Assembly: GCA_029876055.1 (NCBI GenBank)
Contig: CM056878.1
Span: 806,001-870,000, forward strand
DNA: 64,000 nucleotides
Reading direction: 5' to 3'
Source of the DNA: Madurella fahalii
Lineage: Eukaryota > Ascomycota > Sordariomycetes > Sordariales
Shown here: in pieces, positions 43,133 through 53,364 of the stretch
How the letters are laid out: every line of letters begins with the position of its first letter
Position numbering within the stretch: the stretch's first letter is position 1
The notes under the pieces: model-generated
Told to the model about the DNA's origin: nothing
Database searches by the model: none
The model's input: only the letters and a program-made list of their open reading frames with translations
Program-made: the position numbers and the translations under genes

Positions 43133-44098
43133 TCATCGAGAATACCAATCATAATCCCGCTCATCCCGCCTCATTCTACCACCACCACCAGCATCAAACG
43201 AGGCCCGCCTCGACCTTGCCGGCGCATCCCGGTAAACGTAAACAACCTCGGGCGGCGGATCTTCACGGTAATATGACCCCCGCGGCCCCGCCGCCGGTGG
43301 GCTCTGCTCGAGGACGTATCCCGACGGTGCTGTAGAGGCCGACGAACCGGATCTGCCGGTGGAAGTGCTCGTTTCCGTGGGGTACCGCCGCGGCGCGGAT
43401 GGGTGGTGGCGATAATCTGCGCGGCGCTCATGGCTGGCGGCTGTTGTTCCCTGATAGAACGAGTTGCTGCCGATGCCGCTGTTATTGCTGCTACTGCTGC
43501 TGCTGGCGCCGACGCCGGCGGTGGTGATGGCGGTGGTGCCCGCGTACCGGTCCTGGCTGCGGCCGCGGCGGATGGTCGGCTCGGCCGCTTGTGGATACCA
43601 CCCCTTACGATCCCTGCCCCTCAGCTCCCGGCCGCGGTATCCATCTTCGTCGTCGTCGTCGTCGTCTTGGAAGCGGGAGTAGTATCCTGATGGCTCCCGC
43701 TCGTGGTGGCGTGGGTTGTAGTCGTCGTATGCATCGGCGGGGTGGTCCAGTTCCCTCCTGAGTGACGCGCCGCGACTGGCGGCTCGCTTTTCTTCGTGCC
43801 GCTCCTTGGTCCGTCTGGTGTGCTCGGGCATCTCCCAGGGTTCCTTTTCGCCGTGGAGAAAGCCCCGAGGCCAGTATTTATGGGCGAGCAGCGAGGCGGC
43901 TGCTATGGAGCCCAGGAAGACGAAGGGGATCTTGCGAGAATGGCCTTCCTTCTTGTCCCCATGTCTTGATGTCTTCGTGCTGCTCGTACGGCTGCTTCTG
44001 GTAGAATCCGAGTGGGAGTAGGACTTTGACCGGGACAAGGGGCGAGAATGTGAAGAAGAGCGGACTGGCGTCCGCGGAGGGGTGTGGTATGTAGGCAT
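43133..44098 (-). CDS. Disordered single-helix protein of unknown function
   Basis: A single exon encodes 321 residues from the ATG at 44096-44098 (MPTYHTPPRTPVRS); the longer frame opens with TTG. The N-terminus is Ser/Arg-rich. One hydrophobic helix lies near residues 57-75 (IPFVFLGSIAAASLLAHKY), followed by a strongly charged region: KERHEEKRAASR, a run of seven Asp interrupted by Glu, and Arg/Gly/Tyr-rich repeats. A short homopolymeric Ser run is encoded by a CTG/GCT-type repeat at about 43480-43510. No domain is recognised. A membrane-anchored disordered protein, perhaps of the ER or mitochondrial outer membrane, is one reading. Confidence 0.6.
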   Translation of the reverse strand: MPTYHTPPRTPVRSSSHSRPLSRSKSYSHSDSTRSSRTSSTKTSRHGDKKEGHSRKIPFVFLGSIAAASLLAHKYWPRGFLHGEKEPWEMPEHTRRTKERHEEKRAASRGASLRRELDHPADAYDDYNPRHHEREPSGYYSRFQDDDDDDEDGYRGRELRGRDRKGWYPQAAEPTIRRGRSQDRYAGTTAITTAGVGASSSSSSNNSGIGSNSFYQGTTAASHERRADYRHHPSAPRRYPTETSTSTGRSGSSASTAPSGYVLEQSPPAAGPRGSYYREDPPPEVVYVYRDAPARSRRASFDAGGGGRMRRDERDYDWYSR

Positions 44099-45062
44099 TC
44101 TGGGCGATGGGCTTGTTGTGACACAGGTTGTGGGTCCTATCAAAGGTCCCAACAGGCCAATGTTCAGATGAATGTGCCAAGATCAGCCCAGGAAGAACAC
44201 TAAGAGATGCGCAGGCGGTTCCTAGCCTGCCTTGGAACCGTCATCGCATATAGATCTCTCAGTGAAGCTAGGTGGGTGTGATTCCTTAGCTGATGTGGCG
44301 GTCAGTGTGAGAAAATAAGAGGTCCAGGAAGCAGAAGAGATAAATGCCTCGTAGAACGCAAGAGAGGTAGCACTGGCACGATAATGAACCGGTTGCCTCA
44401 CTGTAAATGGGCCGCAAGAATGGGTGCTCCTTGGAGCAGTTTACGCGGAAGGGTCGGGTTGGGGCTCAACTCTGGGTGCGATTCGCTCCCGCGCCGCACC
44501 CTCTGAAACCGGGCAAACAATGGCCGGTAAATCCTTCAAGAACAGCAGTAGCCGGGACATTACGTGACGTGAGCACTAGCTGCACGCTCCGCCGAAGATT
44601 ATAACGCGATATCTTACGAACGAGAGATACGCGACACGTTGCAGATCGCAATCGGACAATCTGGGTTGATCACCAACGTCTATCAACGGCGGCTAGAATG
44701 GCGGGCTGTGGACGGGGATTTCGGACGATGCCGGAACCAACCCAGTGACAATGTAGACAAGCAGTGCCCGGGCAAGACGGCAATCACCCGGAGTTCAAAG
44801 GTGCAGCTCCAAAGGCGGTTTGGTGTTGCCTGGGCTCGCACGGCCGGGCAATTGCGAAATGTGTAAGCTGGAAATCAAGTTGCGGAGCGTGCTCCGGGTG
44901 GCCTAAAGTTATCGGTATGGCTCTCGACGGCGACGAGATCGTTGGCCCTAATCAACGGGGCGAGGTGAAGTAGCTTGGTGGGTAAGCAAATCTACATTAG
45001 ATCAGTAAAATAGTGCCCATCTTCTCCGCATCCCAAGCACAGCCTGGGGGTGCAATGAAGAG
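44099..45062. other. Spacer downstream of U2
   Basis: About 0.96 kb without coding signature between the disordered protein's start and the 3' end of U2. Confidence 0.4.
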
Positions 45063-45250
45063 GGACTTCGCATCGCCCGGAGACAGTGTAAGACCAGGGA
45101 CACGGTGGAGGTGCCACCCGTTAGGACTAGCCCAGAGGGGCGGACACTCCGACTGGCAAAAATTAGAGTAATCGTGAATTTAAGTCTCAGCGATTAAACA
45201 TGAGAAGAACAGATACTACACTTGATCTAAGCCAGACGAGGCAAAGAGAG
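45063..45250 (-). ncRNA. U2: U2 spliceosomal snRNA
   Basis: The minus strand from about 45250 reads CTCTCTTTGCCTCGTCTGGC, then TTAGATCAAGTGTAGTATCT, then GTTCTTCTCATGTTTAATCG, then CTGAGACTTAAATT. This matches the universally conserved 5' half of U2. Stem I is GCC-TCGTCT-GGC, the branch-point-recognition sequence GUAGUA is at 45219-45214, and stem IIa is CTCA/TGAG. A perfect Sm site AATTTTTG lies at 45164-45157. Downstream are a GC-rich stem III (GGAGTG to CACCTCC) and a stem IV (CCTGG/CCGGG with a TCTTACACTGTCT loop). The total of about 188 nt is normal for U2. The 3' end is estimated from the last stem. U2 pairs with the intron branch site, and the CTAAC-type branch motifs in this window's introns fit its GUAGUA. 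Confidence 0.95.
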
Positions 45251-45973
45251 CTGAGGAGAGAAAGAAGGAAAAGGCGAGCAGATGGCGCGGGGAGGAGGGA
45301 AATTTATAGTGAATCCTAGGTGGCCTGTGCACGTCTGCAAACATGCAAACATGCAAGTGCAGCAGGCAGCAGCAAGGCCGCCGACTCGTGAGTGAGTCAA
45401 TACCGGTTGATCAGTTGGTGCTGGCTGTCAGTGAAATATGATGCAGATGCTGGCAAGACATGCAAAGAGATGTTGGTTCTCTGAGCCCCGCGCTTGAATG
45501 TTGCTCGTCGGCCCCTCTTTCCCCGCTGACTCGATACACACTTCAAGGCGGTGCAAGCACCTAAAATTCCCAGACTCTCCAGACACAGGTCTCTTGCACT
45601 TGGCTTCAAGATTACTACAGCTTCAGAAACACCCCCAGCCCTTCCATGGCTGTTCCCAGTAAATGCACTCTGACGGCACCCTTGACACGGGAGAAGCGGC
45701 GCCTCAGAGATTGCCCATCGATTCGGTCGATGCCAAACTCCATGGCATTCCCCAGCATCTCCACCCTCGGCCTTTTGACTCCCTGTAATCCGCGGTCCAT
45801 GACGCAGGTACATGCAATTCGGAGCCAACCGGATTCCAGACGCGGCTCTCTTTTTATACAGCATGTTTTCCCATGACACTCGTACGCCTTTTTCGGCTAT
45901 CTGTAATGTCTACGCGGCCCGACAGCCTGGTGCCACATACTTGGCTTGTTCCGGGTGAAATCAATTCCCAGTC
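45251..45973. other. Divergent region between U2 and the ArAE-type transporter gene
   Basis: About 0.72 kb. The U2-proximal end holds a TATA element (listed separately) and a TC-rich tract. Short direct repeats (GCAAACAT units near 45337-45352, CAG units near 45360-45375) are present. Frames here lack coding character. Confidence 0.45.
45301..45308 (-). promoter_or_regulatory. TATA box of the U2 gene
   Basis: TATAAATT on the minus strand, about 51-58 bases upstream of the inferred U2 5' end, followed by a pyrimidine-rich stretch. The position is plausible for a Pol II snRNA promoter in fungi. Confidence 0.5.
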
Positions 45974-48900
45974 ATGGTAGACACAAGGCCAGACCGGCCC
46001 AATTCGGGCCAGACCCGGGATTCAGATGATCTGCAGCTCGATTCAGAGACCACCCGGACGCAGGACCAGACTCCTTTCCCGGAAGAACATGGAGAACATC
46101 GCCAACAGAGGTCCGCTGCAGATCAGCGACATGGCATTATGCTGGAGGGCAACGAGGATGGCGATACGATGGCAGAAGGCGACGAGGCATTGGGGAAAGA
46201 GCAGCGGCAGAATCGGTTGGCCGAATTGGTTGCTAGGCTGGGACTGGACGCTCCCACTCTGATGATCATGTTCAAGTAAGGGTCGATCTGGCTTCCATTG
46301 CTCAAAGCTTTCGTCGCAGCTGCTGACCACTCGGGTGCGGCTACCAGAGGCTCGCTCCCTCCAATAATAGGGATAGCTATGTACCAGGCGCCAGCAGTAT
46401 CTTCCTATTTCCAGACCCTGGGTTACCTCATACCTGTCATCAGTGTTCTAGCGCTGGCCATCTTGCCCAGGGGCAAGTTCATGATGAACTTCCTCCTGAA
46501 CCTCCTTGCCATCACTTTCGGCTCCGCCCTGTCCATGCTGGCGCTGTGGTCCGCAATCCAAGCTCGCCATCACACAACACCATCGGGACCGCAGCCCCCC
46601 CTAGGCCCGACGTACAACTCGAGCCAGTCGGCCGTGTGCGCCATCTGGCTATTCGCCAATATCTGGTTCGGCAACGTCGTGCGCGCCAAGCTGCCTGCCT
46701 TCAACCTCCCCGTCATCATCTACAGTATCTTAGTGAACGTCTCGGCAACGTACGGCCCCTTCTTGACAACCACGGCCGCGGCCAGGGCTTTCATTGAACA
46801 ACTATTCACAGCCATGCTGGTCTCCCTTGCCCTGGCGTTCGCTGTCAATATCCTAGTGTTCCCCGTCAGCAGCCGTTTGGTCGTCTTCAAGGAGTTCGCC
46901 GGGGGCATCGGGCTTCTTAGGCAAATAGTCTCGCTGCAAAAGGCGTACCTCATCAGCCTCGAGTCAGACGACATGTTTGCCACAGTGACCCGAACCGAGA
47001 CATTACTGGATAGAATAGGAGGGCACGCATCGCACCAAGAGGCAGGGGAAACACCCAAATTGACCAAGGAGGCAAAGGCCGCGAGAGGGTTGCAGGAGGC
47101 AGGCGCAAAGATGAGGGAGCTCATGGGCAAACTACACGCCGACATGCGCTTTGCCAAACGCGATATCGCCTGGGGAAAGCTAGACGCAAAAGACCTGAGC
47201 GAGCTGTTCAACCTGTTTCGCAACGTCTTTATCCCAGTGTAGGCTCCAGTCGCTCCTTGCTTCTGCGAAATGCCCAGTCCCTTGCTGACATTAGATCGGC
47301 AGGCTAGGAATGATGACTATCATTGACATCTTTAAACGGGTTTCCGAGCGCCGTGGCTGGGATACTGCCGACGACGCGCCTGAGGAGGTCGTGGCCGAGA
47401 AGGAGAAGGAGAAGCATGTGTGGAACGAGGTCATGAAGCAGATGCACGAGCCCTTTGAGATTTTGTCCCAGGCAATCGACCAGGGCCTCGAGCATGCCGG
47501 GATATGTCTGGAACTTCTCCCGAGGCCAAAGAAAGTTTCGCCAAAGGCAGGGAAAGACCTTGAGGCGGGAGAGAGGCCCAAGCCCGGCGACCGCGGGTTT
47601 GCCAGGATTGTTGATGGGAAGGTCGACGCCTTCCACTCAAAGAAGGGGGAACTGTTAAAGACATGGATTCGAGAGAAGGGCTTCGATCTAAACGAAAATA
47701 ACGCCAAACCTTCCCGGTTGCCCAGCGAGCGCGATCAAGCACAACTTAATATCATTCTCTACATGGAGAACTTGATGCATGCCTCTGGCGAGGCGGTCCA
47801 GGGGCTCATTGCCTTCGCCGACGTAAAGGTCGACGAAGGGACCATGTCAAGGAAACGTCTCATCACGCCCACTTTTCTCCGGCTACGCAAATGGTTCTTG
47901 GCCGTGTTCAGCAGCGAAGACTCTTCGGCCGAGCAGGCGCCCGATCTCATGGAGACGAGCGCCAACATTGTTTTCTTTGGAGACGGTTACAACAAAAAGA
48001 AAGACCCGGAGCATTTACCCCCTGCTACTGCTTGGCAGCACTTTGGCAATGCGCTCCGCAATGTGCCCAAGTTTTTCGGATCCGAGGAGTCTGTGTTTGG
48101 GTTCAGAGTGGCGTGCGCAACCATGACGATAGGGATCGTGGCCTTTCTAGAACGCACTCAGCAGTTCTTCATGGCCCAGCGGTTGGTCTGGGCCATGATT
48201 ATCATTGCACTCGGCATGACCATGAGTGAGTAACTTCAGTCTCCGACTTCCTCGGCAATGGACACTGAGCAACGTCGTTTGAACAGCTTCCGGCCAATCG
48301 TTCTTTGGCTTCCTTTGCAGAGTCGGGGGCACCGTCGTGGCCATGTGCTTCTCTCTCGTCATCTGGTATATTGTTGATGAGCGAACTCCGGGAGCCATCG
48401 TCTTCCTGTGGCTCTTCGTCTTTATCGAGTACTACTTCTTCATCAAATACCCCCGATTCGTCCCGGCCGTCATGGTCGCCATCGTCACACAGGCTATGAT
48501 TATCGGCTACGAGCTGCAAGTGCTCGCCATTGGCCGAGAGGTTGCGGAGCGGACTGGCCAGCCGTATTACCCGTGCGTAGAGGCCCCCTTCCAAACGGCA
48601 GCGTCCCAAGCCCGCCATCAGCTCGTTCGCTGACCTAAGACGTATAGGACATACCTGCTGGCCCCGTACCGCCTTGCCTGCGTGGCGGGCGGCAGTCTCG
48701 TCGCCTTCTTCTGGACAATCTTCCCGTCGCCCCAGACCGATCGGACCTGGCTGCGGCGTGACCTGTCGGCAACACTCTACCTCCTGGCTAATTACTTTGG
48801 CGTCATCAGCTCAACACTCCAATCCAACGTCCGCGGCACCGCAGGGGACGCCGACATGCCAGGCACGCCAGCGCATCAGCTGCTCAAGATCAGCCGCAAG

Positions 48901-49851
48901 ATCTTTGGGAAGGTCATGATGCTGATTCCCTCCATGTCGCAGCATTCCGAATGGCAGAGGTGGGAACCGACCATTGGCGGCAAGTACCCGCGGGAAGCCT
49001 ACGACAACATCATCCTCCGGGGCACGCGTATCATGGCCTACCTGACGCTGGTCAGCTACACACTGAGGCACCCTCCGCGTCTACGCTCCACGGACGGGGA
49101 TGGGAACGACAGCGACACGGAAGACGCGCGGCGTCCGCGGTCGCGGGGCAATCTTGTCCCCCTGGTCTCGCGCCGGTCCTCCTCCGTACCCAGCGCCACG
49201 CGGCTGTGGGCGGCGGCGCTCTCCGAGGTGCTCGCGGCGCTGAGGCCCACGCACCACGCCATCGTGTCGACGCTCGCGCTCCTGTCCAACTCGCTCCTCT
49301 CGGGCCAGCGGCTGCCGCCCTTCGTGCCGCTCCCGCGGCCGCACGAGGTGGCGGGCCGGCTGGCCCGGCTCGGCCGGCAATCCACGTCCGCGGCGTCGGC
49401 GTCGGCGTCGTCGCCGTCATCATCATCCACGGACCCCGAAGCTGACGGCAGCGGCGGCGGCGGCGGCCCCATCCGCATGGTCGACTCCCGAACCGGCCGC
49501 GACGACTCCTACCCGGCGACCGCTGGTGCCCGTACCCGTGCCGGCGCGCGCAACCCCGGCCGCAGCCGCGACGCTGCCGCCGCCAGCATCCTCGACCCCC
49601 GCAACATGGAACAGCCTGGGTACGCCGAGTTCGCGGTGCTCCAGGTGTGCACCACGCTTGTGTGCGACGATCTAGAGGAGCTGGTCAAGGCTGTGAGCGG
49701 GCTCGTCGGGGTGGTGGACTTTAGCTTTCGGTTTGTTGGGGGTGACTCGACGTTGTCTTTGGGGCGTGGTGATGAGAACAATAATGGCGATGGTGGTGGT
49801 GGTGTTGGTGACGGCGCCCGGAAGTCAAGAGGAAAGGGGAAGGTGGGTTGA
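45974..49851 (+). CDS. ArAE/FUSC-family membrane transporter (ER transporter 6TM N, DUF2421)
   Basis: Five exons: 45974-46275, 46348-47238, 47303-48225, 48287-48572 and 48648-49851. All phases match, giving 1201 residues. After a hydrophilic N-terminus of about 100 residues, the first hydrophobic block starts at LPPIIGIAMYQAPAVSSYF and continues with several helices. This is the putative ER transporter 6TM N-terminal domain (ArAE_2_N). A central cytosolic region of about 400 residues follows. The second hydrophobic block (from RVACATMTIGIVAFLERTQQ to YELQVLAIG) is FUSC-like, and the C-terminal region (YLLAPYRLACVAGG, TLYLLANYFGV) is the DUF2421-type part. The junctions restore MFKGSLPPII, FIPVLGMMTII, TMTSGQS and YYPTYLLAPY. 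The family relates to aromatic-acid exporters (bacterial AaeB) and plant ALMT-like proteins; fungal substrates are unknown. The last 330 residues include low-complexity Ser/Ala/Gly tracts. Confidence 0.88.
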
Positions 49852-50176
49852 GAAAATGTTGTGAACTCTCAACGACGCAAAAGATACTCGGCAATGATGA
49901 TAGGATGCCACTCGCGCGGTTGGATGGATTATTTTCAATACATAAAAAGTATTGGACAAGTCTAGAGAAGCACGACTCAGCAAGACGGATACGCGGGCGT
50001 GCCTCTTCGAAGAGACACCAGGTCTCTTATTCATTAACTCCCATGCCTTCACAGCGCACAAACCCAAATCTATCTATGTCTATGTCTATCATGTCATGTC
50101 TATATCCACACCTACAAAAGTCATGATGATGATGATAGCCCGTTTAGCAGCTTCCAAGCGCCGCCGCCAGGTGACA
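49852..50176. other. Convergent 3' spacer
   Basis: About 0.33 kb with CTATGT repeats near 50070-50100 and ATG/GAT repeats near 50122-50138. No gene is seen. Confidence 0.5.
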
Positions 50177-51579
50177 TTACTGGCCCTTGCTGGCCCACTT
50201 CAGCGTGCCCGGCACCGCAGGGTCCTCCTCGACATACTTGCACTTGGTGAAGGTCGACCACAGCTGGCCCAGAAAGGACCGGTCGTCGCGGCGGTACAAG
50301 TCTCCCAGCAGCGGCTTGATGGCCTCGGTAGCCTCCTCGGCGTAGTAGAAAGGGATTCTCCTGTTTTAATCAGGGTCAGCGCGCCTGGCTTCCCCCAAGG
50401 TACAATAATAAAAAGGCAAACAGCCCTTGCCCGGGGTAAACTCACGGGAACAGATGGTGGACGACGTGCGTGTCGATGATGCCGTGGAAGAGGTGGCGGC
50501 CGACGAAGCCAAAGTCGCGGTCCACGGTGGCCAGGGCGCCCTTGACGAAGGACCAGCTCTCAGCGTCAAAGTGGGGGACTTCCGGATGGGTGTGATGCAG
50601 GTAGGTGATGGCGACTGGAAGACGAAAGGATGTCAGCGCTTTTTCTCTCTCTTTTTTTTTTTTTTTTATCTCTCTTGTTTTGGTGGGGGAGGTGATGATT
50701 CGGCTGTGAGCGAGAGAGGGCAGACATACTCAGCCAGTGGTGAACCCAGAAGTACGGCACGCCGTAGAGCAGGAACACAGTCTTCCAGCCCACGACAGTC
50801 GAGGCAAAGTACAGGATCCCCCCCACGATGGCGAGGCCGAGGTCCGACAGGGCGATGTAGAGGGCCTCGCTGGGACGGAAGACAGCGCTGGTGGGCTCGA
50901 AGTGGCTGACGCGCCACCAACTGGCCGCGCGCTGCTGGCTGTCCTTGCCGGCCGAGACGTTGAACATGAGGTACATCTGCCAGGCGCCGAGTTGGTGGGC
51001 CAGCAGCTTGAAGAGCTGCACGACGGGGACGTCCTCGAACAGCTCGCGGTCCAGGTAGAGATCGATCAGGCGGCGCTGCTGACGGTCGGTCTTGGTGGCC
51101 GGCACAAAGGCCATGTCCTTCTCCATGTGGCCGGTGAAGCGGTGGTGGCGGTGGTGCGAGAACTTCCAGCTAAAGTAGGGGACCATCAGCGCCGAGTGCG
51201 CCGCCCATCCGACAAAGTCGTTGAGCCGCCGGTGCACCGAAAAGGCGCCGTGGCCGGCCTCGTGGGCGAGAATCCAGATCCCCGTACAGACGAGCCCCTG
51301 GAGGTAGCCGTAGACGATCCAGGCCACGGTGCGCCACATTGAGTCCTCAATCCGCGGGATGTAGGTTAGCGCCGCCCAGCCAAGGGCCGCCGCCATGGCC
51401 ACATCACGGACGACATAGCCCAGCGAGCGCCATGTCGACGGGACGAAGCAGTGCGCGGGGATCGCGTCCCTGATGGTCTGGATGTCGGGATACTGGGGAA
51501 CCCTGGTGGGCTTCGCGGACAGCTTAGCCTCGCCCGTGGCCCTGCGACTTCTCGTCGCCGTCGTGGTCGTGGTGGCCAT
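50177..51579 (-). CDS. Membrane fatty-acid desaturase, delta-12 (oleate) type
   Basis: Three exons: 50730-51579, 50446-50614 and 50177-50360. Phases agree and the model gives 400 residues. The three His boxes of acyl-lipid desaturases are present: HEAGH at 106-110, HHRHH at 142-146 and HVVHH at 333-337. The third box is recovered only by splicing exons 1 and 2 (HWL then IAITYLHHTHPEVPHF). Hydrophobic helix pairs precede box 1 and lie between boxes 2 and 3. The N-terminal segment PDIQTIRDAIPAHCF is typical of fungal and plant FAD2/FAD3. The enzyme acts in the ER and introduces the delta-12 (or omega-3) double bond in phospholipid-bound oleate or linoleate. Regioselectivity cannot be fixed from the motifs; I favour delta-12. 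The first intron contains a long T run. Confidence 0.88.
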
Positions 51580-53364
51580 TGCGAGGTGCGGGAGAGAGGC
51601 CTTTGGGGAGGAAAGGGATATGGGAAAGATGGGAAAGCGGAGAGGGAAAGAATCTCACACCCATTTCAATGGGAAAGAGACGGCCTTATTTTTTTTTTTT
51701 TCTCCCTCCCTCCTTTTCACCTTGACCGCCCCCTGCTTCTGCCGCAGCAGCCAACAGCGCGACGGGTCCACGTCTCCCGTGTCCACATTGACGGGGTCCA
51801 GCCAAACGAGCGAGAGCAAGCGAGCCTCATCCATGTTAAAGGCCGGGGGGGCCTTTAAGATTGCATCCAGATCCTGACATGGGGGGCGGTTTGGTATTCT
51901 CCATAGGTCGTTGTGCTAACTTAATCTGTCCCGTGCATGCCTCGCCGAAACGGCTGCCCGAAGAGAATGCGAAGGGAGTGCGAGAAGATGTGTGTCCCGG
52001 TGGTGCTGGTGGTGATTGTGGTGATGGCGAATTGTTCCAGCCCCATGCCATGGGCTTTCAGGGTCCTGTTGGCTCCACCGCCCCGGTCCCCCGGCAGCCA
52101 TTGAGAGCTTGTGCAATTGTCTCGGTCTCGATTGTCAAATCCCACAGCAGAGCCGGTATCCCCACAGGCATTCGCAAAAGGGGCTGTTGAGACTGTGAGG
52201 AAAGATAAACGAAGAAAAGGATAAGAATTAGGAAAATTCGGTGGACCAATTAGGTCGTGCCGATGTCGGCAGGTGTAACCTTGTCAGCCATTCCATGCAG
52301 CAAGGGTCTGGCTAGAGCTTAGCGTGCACCAACAACGTTGGCTTGGCGAGTCCTGCTGCAAGCGATTTCGCAGTTACTGCATAGAATTATACTCGCTATT
52401 TCTTAGTGCCATTGCAAGGGGTCGGCGTCTCGATTTCGGCACCGCGCAAAGAGAGAATGGGCCGTCTCACACCCCCTGAAGGGGAGATCACTATGAGAGG
52501 CTGAATGAATGAGCTGGCCATAATTCCTCTCCAGACATGTCCTCGCCTCTTGGACCACCCATGCTGCAGGGTCTCACGTCAGACATCACTCATCAAATAT
52601 GCAAGTAAGTCGTAAGGCCTGTTTTTGTAAACAGTATCGCCCGTGGTTTTCTCTTCTCCCGTGGCTGTCAGCATAAATACAGTGGCTTTTCGCCTCATTT
52701 CCCAACCTTTTCCTCCCTGGCCGGGTAGCAAAGGGGAGGATACACATGCTGTTTCGTAAGACCCATTGTTCCCGGAATCGACTCCTCTGTACCCCAACAA
52801 AAAAAAGGAAAAGAAACATGCCCAAAACCGCTCGTCTCCTCATCGTTCGTCAACCATGTATTTAATACCCTTTTCGCGCCCCACACAAGGCAAGCACCGG
52901 GCCCAACGCCCCCAAAACGTACGATTCTGCCGGTTCCCGGGCCATCCCGACTTGTGTTGAATCCACCGCGATACCTTTTAAAGCCAGCGTCCAAAGAATA
53001 TACAAGTGAAAAGGCACTCCGGTTTATCTTGGGCCACGGCGCCCTTCAGCGAATACTAGCGAATGTCCACAAAGCTAACACCAAGTTGCCCGGCCTGCCC
53101 CAGAATCCCACAATCCAGTGAAAGGTGTACGAGAAAATGCCAGACCGCGGGGATTGGCCCAAATGCCCTAGAAGTCCCGCCGTAATGGCTAATTCATCTT
53201 TTTCGACCATGGGCAAAATAGCGAACGAAATAGAAGGGGTATCATTTGTCGCCGAAACGTAAACTGACAGCAGAAACTCCAAAGATGCTGACTGTGGCTT
53301 AAGCGGTGAGAAAAAAACATGGTCAGTGTCCTCTTTGCCGTGGCTCGCCCAGTCTACTCGTCGT
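51580..53364. other. 1.8-kb region between desaturase promoter and transcription-factor 3' end
   Basis: It contains the desaturase leader with a T run near 51690, a GGT/GAT-rich patch near 52000-52030 and an AT-rich segment near 52795-52815. Frames on both strands lack protein-like composition. No RNA gene was recognised. Confidence 0.45.
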
